DNA of 64,000 nt from Vibrio lentus. GTDB lineage: Bacteria; Pseudomonadota; Gammaproteobacteria; Enterobacterales; Vibrionaceae. Shown here piece by piece: positions 34,079-44,329 of the stretch. The stretch's first letter is position 1, and each line of letters begins with the position of its first letter. Location of the stretch: NCBI RefSeq assembly GCF_030409755.1, contig NZ_JAUFQE010000001.1:1178001-1242000 (forward strand), in the 5' to 3' direction. Both the position numbers and the translations under genes were made by a program. The notes below the pieces were generated by a model. The model searched no databases. It was not told the DNA's origin and worked only from the letters and a program-made list of their open reading frames with translations.

Positions 34079-35494
34079 TTACTTACCAAGCATGCTCATC
34101 ACTGCTGTTTTTAGTTCGTTGTCTTCTTTTGAAAACAGATGCTTAACTCGATGATCTAAGCCCGTTTCCAAAACTGTTTTGGCATGGGAGAAAGTGAGAA
34201 AACCTTCTTTACCGTGATAATTGCCCTGCCCTGATTCACCAATGCCACCAAACGGCGCATCATCCACCGCTAAATGGAAGACACAGTCATTGATACACAT
34301 TCCACCGGAATGTACTTGGTGCTTAACCTGATACTGTAAACTCAAATCAAAGCTCATCAGATACAGCGCTAAAGGCCTTGGTTTGTTATTAATGATTTGG
34401 AACGCCTCTTCGATATTACGATACGTAATCAACGGTAATAGTGGGCCGAAAATCTCTTCATTCATCACCTTGGATGACAGGTTTGGTTCTACAATCAGAT
34501 GCGTCACCAGTCGTTGGCAATCTAAGTCCATCGCGTCATCATGGCAGGCCACGGTTCGAGTTCCCGCTTGTTGTTCTTGATTCAACAAACTCACTATGCG
34601 GTCGCATTGGCGAGGGTTGATTAGGGACGTCAAATTCTCGGAATAGACCCCTTCGTCAAACAGCAGTTGGTATTGTTTTTTATATTCCTCAATAAAAGCG
34701 TCGAGTTTATCTTCGGGCAACAATACGTAATCAGGCGCGACACACACTTGGCCGTTATTGAGGCTCTTACCGTAAATGATTCGCTCGACAGCAATATCAA
34801 TCGACATGTCTTCTGCCACGATAACTGGAGACTTGCCACCAAGCTCAAGAGTGACGGGAGTTTGCGTGTCAGCCGCTGACTTCATCACTTGACGACCCAC
34901 TTGGGTTGACCCTGTAAACAGAAGATGATCAAACGGCAATGCAGAAAACGCAGCGGCTATTTCGCTCTCGCCCTCAACAAGACATACCTCGTTGGCATTG
35001 AAGACTTCATCCAATAGTTGTCTTAAAACGTCATTGGTTGCTGGCGTAAATTCACTCATCTTGATCATGGCGCGATTGCCCGCTGCCAAGGCTGAAATGA
35101 GCGGGCCTACGGATAACATGATAGGGAAATTCCACGGGGCAATGATCCCCACTACGCCTTTAGGCTGATAAACCACTTCAACGCGAGAAGTGGAAAGCAA
35201 AGGACCGGAGTGGCGAATTGAAGATGTCGACCAATGTGACAAACACTCGATGGTGTGATCGATATTTCCTAAACAAGGAAGTATGTCAGCCATCAAAGTA
35301 TCTTGTCGGCTGCGGTGACCATAGTCCTCACTTACCGCGGCACACAAACGGTCTGTGTAATCGATCAGAGCAGATTTCAGCGCAAGCAACTGTTCTATTC
35401 TCACCGTCACAGTGGGCATCGGATCATCTGCAAAAGCTTCCTGCATAGTCTTCAACGTCGCTGTCATTTGTGTCGCCGTCAATTCATGTTTCAT
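34079..35494 (-). CDS. Aldehyde dehydrogenase, coniferyl aldehyde dehydrogenase-like (CalB type)
   Basis: A 471-residue NAD(P)-dependent aldehyde dehydrogenase of the shorter CalB branch, which oxidises aromatic and long-chain aldehydes. IIAPWNFPIMLSVGPLISAL binds cofactor, LELGGKSPVIV carries the general base Glu, and the nucleophile is the Cys in NNGQVCVAPDYV. The end FGGIGESGQGNYHGKEGFLTFSH is typical of the branch. A NemR-type operator is 37 bp upstream. It is followed by a small membrane protein gene. Its oxidative role complements the iron alcohol dehydrogenase with the same operator. Confidence 0.9.
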   Translation of the reverse strand: MKHELTATQMTATLKTMQEAFADDPMPTVTVRIEQLLALKSALIDYTDRLCAAVSEDYGHRSRQDTLMADILPCLGNIDHTIECLSHWSTSSIRHSGPLLSTSRVEVVYQPKGVVGIIAPWNFPIMLSVGPLISALAAGNRAMIKMSEFTPATNDVLRQLLDEVFNANEVCLVEGESEIAAAFSALPFDHLLFTGSTQVGRQVMKSAADTQTPVTLELGGKSPVIVAEDMSIDIAVERIIYGKSLNNGQVCVAPDYVLLPEDKLDAFIEEYKKQYQLLFDEGVYSENLTSLINPRQCDRIVSLLNQEQQAGTRTVACHDDAMDLDCQRLVTHLIVEPNLSSKVMNEEIFGPLLPLITYRNIEEAFQIINNKPRPLALYLMSFDLSLQYQVKHQVHSGGMCINDCVFHLAVDDAPFGGIGESGQGNYHGKEGFLTFSHAKTVLETGLDHRVKHLFSKEDNELKTAVMSMLGK

Positions 35495-35530
35495 ACATCA
35501 CCTCATGGTTAGGAGAGGCACACAATAATA

Positions 35531-35554
35531 CACAACAAACCGGTCGGTCTAGTG
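35531..35554 (-). promoter_or_regulatory. NemR-type operator before the aldehyde dehydrogenase
   Basis: On the minus strand CACTAGACCGACCGGTTTGT, identical to the site at 33441 over its 17-base core. The distance to the start codon (37-60 bp) is also nearly the same. Confidence 0.75.
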
Positions 35555-35782
35555 TTATTTTGTCAGAGAATCGTCAATGCGTTTATGAAATAAGTGAATA
35601 AACGTTAAACAACTTAAAAATCAGAAAGCTTAGGAATTCAAAATCGAAAGGGATAATTGGAAGACAATTTGGACTGAAATAGTCAAAGGGATAGAGGCTA
35701 TAAGATCAAAAACGGCCGCTTAAAGCGACCACTAAATGTTATTCTAATTCATTGTTTTAAAACAATTAAATCATCTTCCTAA

Positions 35783-36265
35783 CTAGCTCTTGGCAACGTT
35801 GGCAATGCCTTCAAGCTGTAGCACTGGGGCAGCGTCGATGTCTTCTGCGTTCATCATTGAAGACACACGTTGCATCGAAGAAAGCAGTAGGCTTTGCTCC
35901 CACGCTTCTAGGTTTTGGAATTTTTTAACGAAGTTATCTTGTAGCGGTGGTGGTGCATTGTTAAGTAGCTCTTGGCCTTTTTCCGTCAAATTCGCATGAA
36001 CTTTACGTCGATCAGCAACACTACGGATACGCTGCACATAACCATTAAGCTCCAGACGATCGATGATCGTCGTTGTCGTCGCTTGACTCACATTAGTTTG
36101 ATTAGACAATTCTTTGATCGTCACATTACCCATCTCTTGGATTGCGCGCATTAAAATCAATTGAGGGCCCGTCAAACCATACTCTTTACTCAGCTTTTTC
36201 GAGTGTAAATCGATAGCGCGAATAATTTGGCGAATAGCGACCAAGATTTCGTCATGTTTATCCAA
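35783..36265 (-). CDS. cosR: MarR-family regulator, CosR-like (compatible solute regulator)
   Basis: A 160-residue winged-helix regulator starting MDKHDEILVAIRQIIRAIDL. The DNA-binding part is TIKELSNQTNVSQATTTTII with the DRLELNGYVQRIRSVADRRK wing. The sequence is very close to Vibrio CosR as remembered, which represses synthesis and uptake of ectoine and glycine betaine at low salt. It sits 362 bp past the end of the betIBA-proXWV set and is read in the same direction from its own promoter. Repression of that operon is the expected role here. Confidence 0.82.
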   Translation of the reverse strand: MDKHDEILVAIRQIIRAIDLHSKKLSKEYGLTGPQLILMRAIQEMGNVTIKELSNQTNVSQATTTTIIDRLELNGYVQRIRSVADRRKVHANLTEKGQELLNNAPPPLQDNFVKKFQNLEAWEQSLLLSSMQRVSSMMNAEDIDAAPVLQLEGIANVAKS

Positions 36266-36627
36266 GATGCAGACCTTTGTACTAATATACTGTGAGTGAC
36301 TTTACAGTGCCGGGGCGATGAGATTTCCAAACTGAACAGCTTAGGATCGCTCGAATTACACTGTAAATTGATAATTTACTTCATTGATTTTTCCGCATTG
36401 TACTGATGTTAATACTATTCTCAATCTTTTCTATACCACTAAACTTGCGTGGTACGGCACTTTTGCTTAATGAAGGGGGAATCAAAGCTTCAATGAAGGC
36501 AAAAATAATGAGTCAGAGAATACAAGCTCAAAGAATAATATATTTTAATAATCATAGAGGTAGAGAGATTTAACCCTCTCCACCCAATAAAAAACCAGCC
36601 TCAATAGCTAAGCTGAAAAACGAAATT
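36266..36627. other. Intergenic region between proV and the cosR-like gene
   Basis: No gene seen. The proV end is followed by a weak hairpin on the minus strand (CAGC to GCTG arms about 36595-36615, then T6), a likely terminator. The part from 36270 to 36450 is AT-rich and should hold the cosR promoter. Two TACTGTGAGTGACTTTACAGT-like half arms (around 36286-36306) form an imperfect palindrome that could be an autoregulatory site. Confidence 0.45.
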
Positions 36628-37842
36628 TTACGCAGCGGTATTCATCTGAAAGTTACCAGTAAGCGCATTATAAAATTCACTGTTATCCAAAATACCGACC
36701 AGTTTATTGTCTTCCACCAGCAAAATCGGGTGATTACTTAGCTGTTTCAGTTTAATCGCATCGCGCATGCCAATCTCTGGACTTGCCACTACAACACTCG
36801 ACGCGCTGATTGCCGTTAAATCGTCGGATTCGTTCCACTCAACAAGCGCTAAAGTCGATTCACCTTTTACAGATAAAGTACCTTCACTCTGCTCAATCCA
36901 TAAGTCTTTAGAGTCACAGATCTTCCAACTTTCATCTTCTTGTTTCAAAGAATCCAAAGGCTGCATCAACGAACGACCTTTCAATACGTTCAACGGGTTA
37001 GTGTGTGCGACAAAATCTTTCACATATTCCGTTTTTGGTGTGAGTACGATCTCTTCAGGCTTACCATGTTGAATCAACTTGCCTGACTCCATGATCGCAA
37101 TGTTATTACCAATCTTCAGCGCTTCGTCTAAATCATGACTCACGAACAGAATCGTTTTGTTAAGCTTGTTTTGCAATAGAATTAGCTCATCTTGCAACTG
37201 CGCACGAATCAGCGGATCCAGCGCTGAAAACGGTTCATCCATAAGAAGAATGTCGGTATCCATCGCAAAGGCACGCGCTAGGCCAACACGTTGCTGCATA
37301 CCGCCAGAAAGCTCATGCGGATACTTGGTTTCCCACTCTGCCAAACCCACCATTTCAAGCTGTTCACGCGCTTTAGCACGACGAACATCTTTGGCTACGC
37401 CTTGCATTTCTAGACCAAACGCCACGTTATCTAATACGTTTAACCAAGGCATTAGGGCAAATTTTTGGAACACCATCGAAACGCGGTGAGTACGAAGGTG
37501 ACGCAAGGTCGCTTCGTCGCACTGTTCACCTAAATCAACCAGCTTGTCTCCATCTTTGATCGCCAATGAGCCACGGCTGATCTCATTCAAGCCATTAACT
37601 GCGCGAAGCAAAGATGATTTACCAGAACCAGACAAACCCATCAGCACACAAATCTCGCCTTCTTCAACGGTCAGCGACACATTATCTACGCCAACCACTT
37701 GGCCAGTCTCATCAATGATCTCTTGGCGAGTTTTACCTTGGTCGAGCAGCTCAAGCGCTTGCTTCGGCTTATCACCAAACACAACATCGAGGTTCTTAAT
37801 GGTAATCGCGTCCATTGTCTTTTTTTCCTGAGAGTTAGACAT
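36628..37842 (-). CDS. proV: Choline/glycine betaine ABC transporter, ATP-binding protein
   Basis: A 404-residue ATPase energising betaine/choline uptake. Walker A is GLSGSGKSSLLRA, the signature LSGGMQQRVGLARAF, Walker B ILLMDEPFSALD, and the switch His is in FVSHDLDEA. The C-terminal part (about residues 280-400) is a regulatory CBS-like extension, as in ProV/OpuAA. The start at 37842 is chosen because AGAAGGAAG lies 7 bases before it and it avoids overlap with the permease gene; an in-frame ATG at 37875 would overlap by 31 bp. It is last in the bet-pro operon. Confidence 0.93.
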   Translation of the reverse strand: MSNSQEKKTMDAITIKNLDVVFGDKPKQALELLDQGKTRQEIIDETGQVVGVDNVSLTVEEGEICVLMGLSGSGKSSLLRAVNGLNEISRGSLAIKDGDKLVDLGEQCDEATLRHLRTHRVSMVFQKFALMPWLNVLDNVAFGLEMQGVAKDVRRAKAREQLEMVGLAEWETKYPHELSGGMQQRVGLARAFAMDTDILLMDEPFSALDPLIRAQLQDELILLQNKLNKTILFVSHDLDEALKIGNNIAIMESGKLIQHGKPEEIVLTPKTEYVKDFVAHTNPLNVLKGRSLMQPLDSLKQEDESWKICDSKDLWIEQSEGTLSVKGESTLALVEWNESDDLTAISASSVVVASPEIGMRDAIKLKQLSNHPILLVEDNKLVGILDNSEFYNALTGNFQMNTAA

Positions 37843-37844
37843 GA

Positions 37845-38687
37845 TTAAGCTTCCTTCTGGTTTGGTGTTTTGCACAAGCGATCAAGAATGATAGCGACTA
37901 ATACAATCGCCAACCCGGCTTCAAAACCTTGTGAGATGTTCACTGTGTTCAATGCGCGAACAACAGGTTTACCAAGCCCGTCAGCACCGACAAGAGCGGC
38001 GATAACCACCATCGAAAGCGACAACATAATACATTGAGTTACACCCGCCATAATGCTTGGTAAGGCAGCAGGTAATTCCACTTTCATCAGCAATTTCATG
38101 CGGCTTGCACCAAACGCTTTACCCGCTTCAATCAACTCTTCAGGCACTTTGGTGACGCCTAAGTAGGTCAAACGAATTGGCGCGGCAATAGCAAAGATGA
38201 TGGTCGAGATTAAGCCAGGAACGATGCCCAAGCCGAATAAAACCAAAGTCGGAATCAGATACACAAACGTTGGAACCGTCTGCATTAAATCAAGAATGGG
38301 TCTAAGCACCGTATACAACCAAGGGCGATGCGCGGCCATAATGCCAACTGGAACGCCAATTAATACGGAAATCGTTGTCGCTGCAAACACGAGGACAAAG
38401 GTTTCCAGCATTTCTTGCCAGTAGCCAAGGTTTAAAATAGTCAGCAAAGCTGCAACCACGAAAATCACAAGCGAGGGTTTACGGTGTAAATACCATGCAA
38501 TCGCCGCAGTCATCACGATTGGTAAAGCCGGTGGCATCCACTTAAATACATCGACTAAAAACATAATGACGGTTTCTAGAAAAATCGAAATAGCGTCAAA
38601 GAAACCTGCTGCATTGATTGTTAGCCAATCAACACCCGCTTCCATCCATTGACCAACAGGGATTTTGTTTTCCGTAATAAAATTCAC
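37845..38687 (-). CDS. proW: Choline/glycine betaine ABC transporter, permease
   Basis: A 280-residue inner-membrane permease with about six to seven helices. The ABC-permease coupling loop is EAGKAFGASRMKLLMKVELPAALPSIMAG, shown here only as a landmark starting near residue 185. The N-terminal segment VDWLTINAAGFFDAI is typical of ProW/OpuAB. Only 2 bp separate it from the proV start. It lies 107 bp after proX. Confidence 0.93.
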   Translation of the reverse strand: MNFITENKIPVGQWMEAGVDWLTINAAGFFDAISIFLETVIMFLVDVFKWMPPALPIVMTAAIAWYLHRKPSLVIFVVAALLTILNLGYWQEMLETFVLVFAATTISVLIGVPVGIMAAHRPWLYTVLRPILDLMQTVPTFVYLIPTLVLFGLGIVPGLISTIIFAIAAPIRLTYLGVTKVPEELIEAGKAFGASRMKLLMKVELPAALPSIMAGVTQCIMLSLSMVVIAALVGADGLGKPVVRALNTVNISQGFEAGLAIVLVAIILDRLCKTPNQKEA

Positions 38688-38794
38688 AATATTGCCTTTT
38701 ATTATGGGTGGGCTACTTCAAACCAATAGACAATTGGCAAGCCCACCTTTTTTATTTATAGAGCTTTGATAAATAGATCGATAGCTAGGTAAAA

Positions 38795-39766
38795 CTAAGC
38801 TTTAACTTGTTTTAGGTATTCAGTAACCGCTTGAGTCGCTGATTCACCTTTATGCGTTTTTACGTTGTCTAACCAAGCTTCAACTTGTTGAGGGTTATTG
38901 TTCAACCATTGTTGAGCCGCTTTTTCTGGCTTCACTTTTTGGTTAAGAATCTCTTCCATCAACTGGTTTTCCATCTCTAGAGTGAACTCTAGGTTTTGTA
39001 GAAGTTGACCGACGTTTGCACATTCAGACAGGTAGTTTGAACGAACATTGGTGTAAACATTTGCTCCGCCGTAGTTCGGGCCAAAGAAGTCGTCACCACC
39101 TGAAAGGTATTCCATCTCAACATTGCTGTTCATTGGGTGCGGTGCCCAACCAAGATAAACGATCCACTGGCTACGACGAGCAGCGCGAGATACTTGCGAT
39201 ACCATGCCCGCTTCACTTGATTCCACTAGGCTGAAATCTTTTAAGCCAAACGCGTCAGCATCAATCATTGATTGGATTAAGCGGTTACCATCGTTACCCG
39301 GTTCAATACCGTAGATGCGATCTTTAAATTTGTCGGCATGTTTTGCTAGGTCGGCGAAGCTTTTCACGCCAGAGTCATACACGTATTTAGGAACAGCAAG
39401 CGTGTATTTTGCGCCTTCAAGGTTGGCACGCACTGTCTCAACCGTTCCCGCTTCGCGGTACTTAGCGATGTCGCCTTCCATAGTTGGCATCCAGTTACCT
39501 AGGAATACATCAATATCGCCGTTCGCCATTGAAGAGTAAGTAACCGGTACTGAAAGTAGGTCAGTTTTGGTTTTGTAGCCTAGGCCTTTAAGTAGCTCAG
39601 AAGTGACAGCCGTTGTTGCGGTAATGTCTGTCCAACCAACATCAGCGAAGCGTACGTTTTCACATTGTTGTGGTTCAACAGAAGCGTTAGCACCAAATGC
39701 AAACGAGCTGATCGCGAGTGCTGTTAACGTTTTTGTCGTCACGTTCTGAATATTTAGAGTCGTCAT
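38795..39766 (-). CDS. proX: Choline/glycine betaine ABC transporter, periplasmic binding protein
   Basis: A 323-residue binding protein with a signal peptide (to about residue 28, FGANA-SVEP). The ligand cage of Trp and Tyr residues can be seen in RFADVGWTDITATT, FLGNWMPTMEGD, YGIEPGNDGNR and VYLGWAPHPMN; these match the OpuAC/ChoX pattern. It binds choline and/or glycine betaine for ProWV. It follows betA by 157 bp in the same direction, so choline import and its oxidation are coupled. Confidence 0.92.
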   Translation of the reverse strand: MTTLNIQNVTTKTLTALAISSFAFGANASVEPQQCENVRFADVGWTDITATTAVTSELLKGLGYKTKTDLLSVPVTYSSMANGDIDVFLGNWMPTMEGDIAKYREAGTVETVRANLEGAKYTLAVPKYVYDSGVKSFADLAKHADKFKDRIYGIEPGNDGNRLIQSMIDADAFGLKDFSLVESSEAGMVSQVSRAARRSQWIVYLGWAPHPMNSNVEMEYLSGGDDFFGPNYGGANVYTNVRSNYLSECANVGQLLQNLEFTLEMENQLMEEILNQKVKPEKAAQQWLNNNPQQVEAWLDNVKTHKGESATQAVTEYLKQVKA

Positions 39767-39923
39767 AATGGTTCCTTTTTATCTTTCCTTTTGCTGCTCG
39801 ATATCAACACCGATAGAGAGCAGTTCTTCTGACTTTTGACTAATTAGTTTTGTTATTTTTTGCTTGTTACTTGTTGTTTTTATTCTTTGCTGCTTTTGCT
39901 ATTTTTTAACTAATAACTGACGC

Positions 39924-41651
39924 TTACGCTTCTCTTACTGGCTTATTGATTCTTTGGGTTTCTTCCCATTCCGGTGCTATCCATACCGGAACGTTTTGCT
40001 CTTTTAGAACGGGCTTACCTAAAATCAAATCGGAAGCACGCTCAGCAACCATAATGGTCGGTGCGTTCAAATTACCGTTTGGAATAACAGGGAAAACAGA
40101 CGAGTCGACAACACGTAGGCTATCAATACCGCGAACACGACACTCTTCATCAAGCACTGCCATTGGGTCATCATCAGCGCCCATTTTGCAGCCACAAGAA
40201 GGGTGATAAGCACTTTCAACGTTCTGCTTAACCCATTCGTCGATCGCTTCATCTGAAGTTACGCTCAGACCTGGCTGAATCTCTTCGCCACGGTAAACAT
40301 CCATCGCAGGTTGCGACAAAATCTCACGGGTTAAGCGAATACAATCGCGCCAATCTTGGCGATCTTGTTCGGTTGAGATGTAGTTGAAAATGATCTCTGG
40401 CTTGGCATGTGGGTCAGCCGAAGTGATCGCTACCGTACCGCGACTTTCTGGCTTGTTAGGCCCAACATGAACTTGGAAACCGTGACCATCAAAGGCCGCT
40501 TGTCCGTCGTAACGCATCGCTGCTGGCAGAAAGTGATATTGAATATTCGGCCACTTCAATCCTTTGCGAGAGCGAATGAACGCGCACGATTCAAAGTGGT
40601 TAGTGGCCCCCAAACCTTTGCGAGTCAAAATCCACTCTGCGCCAATCATGCCCTTGCTGACTAAACCAAGCTTGCTGTTGAGCGTGATGGGTTCGTTGCA
40701 GTGATATTGGAAGTACACTTCTAGATGGTCTTGTAGGTTTTCACCGACACCGCTCAGTTCGTGTTTAAGCTCAACACCCGCCTTTTCAAGCACCGCTTTC
40801 GGGCCGATACCAGAAAGTTGCAGCAGTTGAACCGAGCCAATAGAACCCGCAGAAGAGATCACTTCTTTGTTCGCCACGGCAACTTGAGTATTACCTGACT
40901 TTTCAAACTCAACACCAACCGCTTTCAAGCCTGATTGGCCTTCTGATGACTGGTCTTTTACAACGAGAGCTTCAAGTAAGAAACGACGCGCCACGATGCC
41001 TTTTTTCAAGGTGAGGTTTGAACGCTTCAATGCACGACGTAGATAAGCGTTAGAGGTTGAGGCTCTAACACCCTTGTCTACAGTCATGTGCATGGTGCCG
41101 AAGCCTTCTTGCTGGTAGCCGTTGTAATCTTGTGTTTCTGGGTAACCGGCGTCTTTACCTGCATCAATGAATGCTTGGTAAAGGGGGTTAAGCGCCATAT
41201 CGTTGCCGTTACAAGTGCCGACTGGGCCATTGTCGCCACGATATTCGTCACCACCTTTATTCCATGATTCAGCACGGCGGAAGTAAGGCAAGCAAGCTTG
41301 GTAATTCCAACCGGCTGCGCCCTCTTCTTCCCATTGGTCAAAGTCACAAGCGTGGCCACGAACGTAAACCATGCCGTTGATCGATGAGCTGCCACCCAAC
41401 ACCTTGCCGCGTGGACAATGCAGTTCACGTCCATCAAGGCCCGGTTCTTGTTGGGTCTCAAATTGCCAAGCGTACTTTTCAGTATTCATCGGGTAAGAAA
41501 GCGCAGTCGGCATTTGGATAAAAATACTCTTATCCGTACCACCCGCTTCCAATAATAAAACGCTATGTTCACCGCTTTCCGTTAGCCTATCCGCTAACAC
41601 ACAGCCGGCCGAACCCGCGCCGACGATAATATAATCGTAGCGTTGTTCCAT
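39924..41651 (-). CDS. betA: Choline dehydrogenase
   Basis: A 575-residue FAD-dependent GMC oxidoreductase, membrane-associated, which oxidises choline to betaine aldehyde and further to glycine betaine. The FAD motif is [17 protein letters not shown] (residues 6-22). The GMC signatures are [20 protein letters not shown] (about 80-99) and [16 protein letters not shown] (about 272). The C-terminal catalytic His and Asn are in [12 protein letters not shown] and NGNLNAPT. It lies 72 bp after betB. Length is slightly above E. coli BetA. Confidence 0.95.
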   Translation of the reverse strand: MEQRYDYIIVGAGSAGCVLADRLTESGEHSVLLLEAGGTDKSIFIQMPTALSYPMNTEKYAWQFETQQEPGLDGRELHCPRGKVLGGSSSINGMVYVRGHACDFDQWEEEGAAGWNYQACLPYFRRAESWNKGGDEYRGDNGPVGTCNGNDMALNPLYQAFIDAGKDAGYPETQDYNGYQQEGFGTMHMTVDKGVRASTSNAYLRRALKRSNLTLKKGIVARRFLLEALVVKDQSSEGQSGLKAVGVEFEKSGNTQVAVANKEVISSAGSIGSVQLLQLSGIGPKAVLEKAGVELKHELSGVGENLQDHLEVYFQYHCNEPITLNSKLGLVSKGMIGAEWILTRKGLGATNHFESCAFIRSRKGLKWPNIQYHFLPAAMRYDGQAAFDGHGFQVHVGPNKPESRGTVAITSADPHAKPEIIFNYISTEQDRQDWRDCIRLTREILSQPAMDVYRGEEIQPGLSVTSDEAIDEWVKQNVESAYHPSCGCKMGADDDPMAVLDEECRVRGIDSLRVVDSSVFPVIPNGNLNAPTIMVAERASDLILGKPVLKEQNVPVWIAPEWEETQRINKPVREA

Positions 41652-41723
41652 GTTTTGATTTCCCTGAGATGAGTCAGTAGGGCTAGCTCTGTTAAGCTAA
41701 CCCATAAAATTGAGTGTTACGCG

Positions 41724-43184
41724 TTAGGCATAAGGGCTGGCGTAGTCGCCAAGTTCAATAAGAATGCTCTTAGTCTGCGTATAGTGGAGTAGAGTCTCTG
41801 GCCCGTTTTCGCGGCCAACCCCTGAAAGTTTGTAGCCACCAACAGGCATTTCTGCAGGTGAGTCACCCCATGTATTAACCCAACAAATACCCGCCTGCAT
41901 TTGATGAATGACACGGTGAGCGCGAGAAAGGTTTTGTGTGAACACACCAGCAGCGAGGCCGTATTGAGTATCGTTAGCACGACGAATCACATCGTCTTCG
42001 TCCGTAAACTTCAACACTGACATTACAGGGCCGAAGATCTCTTGTTGAACGTGAGGCATGTCGTCATGGCAATCTGTGAATACCGTAGGAATAACAAAGT
42101 TGCCGTTTGCTAAGCCGTTGTCCGTCACTTGATAGCCGCCAGTCAGCAGAGTTGCACCCGACTGTTTAGCCAGCTCAATTGCTTCAAGGACTTTTGAAAG
42201 GTGTTCTTTAGAAATCAACGCGCCGATCTGAGTCTCCATATCCATCGGGTTACCAATGATGAGCTTCTCAGTACGTGTTTTAAGTTGGTCGATAAATGCG
42301 TCGTAGATGTTTTCGTGTACATAAACACGAGTACCGTTAGTACACACTTCGCCTTGGGTGTAGAAATTAGCGACCATTGAAGCCGATACCGCGTCGTCTA
42401 ATTTCGCATCATCAAAGATGATCATTGGTGATTTACCACCGAGCTCCATCGTTACAGACTTGAGTGTTTTAGCACTGTCTGACATTACCGCTTTGCCCGT
42501 ACCCGTTTCGCCTGTGAACGACACTTTAGCGATGTCGGGGTGAGCCGTTAGCATTTGGCCGACACGGTAATCGCCCTGAACTACGTTAAACACGCCATCA
42601 GGAAGACCAGCTTCAGTAAAGATCTCAGCAAGTTTCAGTGCTGTTAGCGGCGTTTCTTCTGAAGGCTTGAAAATCATCGCGTTACCCGCAGCGAGTGCCG
42701 GAGCCGATTTCCACATTGCGATTTGGATAGGGTAATTCCACGCGCCAATGCCCGCACAGATACCTAGCGGTTCACGGCGTGTGTAGAAAAATTGAGATTC
42801 ACTAAGAGATTGTTGATCGCCTTGCAGCGTAGGTGCTAGCCCTGCGAAATACTCAATAACGTCGGCGCCAGAAGCCACATCGACTTCGATCGCTTCTTGT
42901 AACGGCTTGCCCGTATCGACAACCTCAAGGTTCGCAAGGTCATTATTTCGAGCTCTAAGTATCTCTACCGCCTTTAAAAGAATGCGGCTGCGTTCTACGG
43001 CTGTCATTGCTGACCATACCGCAAATCCGCGCTTCGCCGATTCAATCGCATTTTCAACGTCAGCTGAAGAAGCTTGGCCAAGCGTTGCGATAGGTTCACC
43101 GTTTGCAGGGTTAATGCTGACGAAAGTTTCGCCTGAGGTAGCGTCAACCGCTTTACCATCGATGTATAACGAGTTCATTTCCAT
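41724..43184 (-). CDS. betB: Betaine aldehyde dehydrogenase
   Basis: A 486-residue NAD+-dependent enzyme that makes glycine betaine from betaine aldehyde. [20 protein letters not shown] binds cofactor, [15 protein letters not shown] carries the general base Glu, and the nucleophile is the Cys in [11 protein letters not shown]. The ending [13 protein letters not shown] and [16 protein letters not shown] matches BetB. It follows betI by 116 bp and precedes betA by 72 bp in one transcript. Confidence 0.95.
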   Translation of the reverse strand: MEMNSLYIDGKAVDATSGETFVSINPANGEPIATLGQASSADVENAIESAKRGFAVWSAMTAVERSRILLKAVEILRARNNDLANLEVVDTGKPLQEAIEVDVASGADVIEYFAGLAPTLQGDQQSLSESQFFYTRREPLGICAGIGAWNYPIQIAMWKSAPALAAGNAMIFKPSEETPLTALKLAEIFTEAGLPDGVFNVVQGDYRVGQMLTAHPDIAKVSFTGETGTGKAVMSDSAKTLKSVTMELGGKSPMIIFDDAKLDDAVSASMVANFYTQGEVCTNGTRVYVHENIYDAFIDQLKTRTEKLIIGNPMDMETQIGALISKEHLSKVLEAIELAKQSGATLLTGGYQVTDNGLANGNFVIPTVFTDCHDDMPHVQQEIFGPVMSVLKFTDEDDVIRRANDTQYGLAAGVFTQNLSRAHRVIHQMQAGICWVNTWGDSPAEMPVGGYKLSGVGRENGPETLLHYTQTKSILIELGDYASPYA

Positions 43185-43300
43185 TTGATCTTCTGACTTA
43201 ATTATTGTTGTTAGACTCTATCGGTCTATGTATTTGTGAATGCATATCGTTGTTGAGAGCGAGCCTTTTGAGCTCACTCACTAGAATTTTTGATGAATCA

Positions 43301-43903
43301 TTAATCGCGCTGACACGAGTAAAACGTAAGCTGCTTGTCTAAGTAGTCATTGATGATTGCACGAGCTTTATCGGCATTAATGCCTTCAGGATTGAGCGTC
43401 CCTCTCAGCCAGATGCCATCAATTAATGATGCAATTCCGTGTGCGATCAATTCCGCTTGATCAGGTTGAAAAATCGATTTTAATTCAATAAGTAAGTGAG
43501 AAATCAAACGCTTTTCATTCACGCGCTGAAGACGCTTGAGTTGAGCGTCATGCATCGAATAAGACCAGAATGCGAGCCATGTTTTCGACACTTTATTTTC
43601 CGCTTGATAGCCTTCGAAATTACCGTTGATGATAGCGTTGATCCTTTGCTGGTGAGCATCAGCAGGGAGCGCTTTTAATTCTGTTGTTACGGTATTCGAA
43701 AGTTGACGCAGTATTTCTCGCATGGTCTCTTCGAGCAGGCCATGTTTCCCACCAAAATAGTGATTAATGATCCCTGTCGACACACCCGCCTCTTTGCTGA
43801 TCAGCGCAATACTCGCAGCATGTAAACCCACTCGATCAATCACGGTCATCGTAGCTTGGACGAGTTGTGGTTTACGTATATCAGGCATCCCTACCTTGGG
43901 CAT
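43301..43903 (-). CDS. betI: Choline-responsive repressor BetI (TetR family)
   Basis: A 200-residue TetR repressor, first gene of the operon. It begins [20 protein letters not shown], with the [23 protein letters not shown] and then [17 protein letters not shown], nearly as in E. coli BetI. Choline releases it from DNA. A perfect palindrome ATTGAACGTTCAAT lies 21 bp before the start codon and resembles the known BetI operator, so autoregulation and control of betBA-proXWV are expected. Confidence 0.94.
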   Translation of the reverse strand: MPKVGMPDIRKPQLVQATMTVIDRVGLHAASIALISKEAGVSTGIINHYFGGKHGLLEETMREILRQLSNTVTTELKALPADAHQQRINAIINGNFEGYQAENKVSKTWLAFWSYSMHDAQLKRLQRVNEKRLISHLLIELKSIFQPDQAELIAHGIASLIDGIWLRGTLNPEGINADKARAIINDYLDKQLTFYSCQRD

Positions 43904-43924
43904 TTCTTAGTCCTTTTATTTTTC

Positions 43925-43938
43925 ATTGAACGTTCAAT
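43925..43938. promoter_or_regulatory. BetI operator
   Basis: ATTGAACGTTCAAT is a perfect 14-bp palindrome 21 bp upstream of betI. The E. coli BetI site has ATTGAACGTCCAAT at its centre, as remembered. Confidence 0.75.
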
Positions 43939-44329
43939 TAATTATAAAATGCCAGAAAAGTAGTTAGGGTTCAAATGATTATTTAAAACAAACCCTTAAC
44001 AACACAGCATTCAAATCACAATAAATCATTTTAAAACAATCAGTTAAATATCATTTAGAGCACTAATGAAATCAATTAAAGATTTGAGGTGTGATAGTTA
44101 TTGGTCAAATGTTTTTGCTCAATAAGCACAAAATTCAACCACACCTACTCCCGAAAAAATTGGGGAGAGTGATGTACAACTGGCTTTTAGGGTAGGAATT
44201 GAAGGCCAAACAACAAGAATGAGAACAGATAGGAGAAGTAGAATAAAAAGAACTAGAGCACCCTCACTTATTCGGATGCAATAGCTCTAAGGGCGCCATC
44301 AATAGGCATGATTGACTGACTCAAGACAT
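43939..44329. other. Gene-free region between betI and the lipoprotein gene
   Basis: AT-rich sequence (about 43939-44100) that should carry the bet operon promoter and, from work in other vibrios, possible CosR and quorum-sensing sites; none could be fixed by eye. A GC hairpin with a T-run was not seen behind the lipoprotein gene; a loose pairing AGAGC/GCTCT (44250-44290) is the only candidate. Confidence 0.4.
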
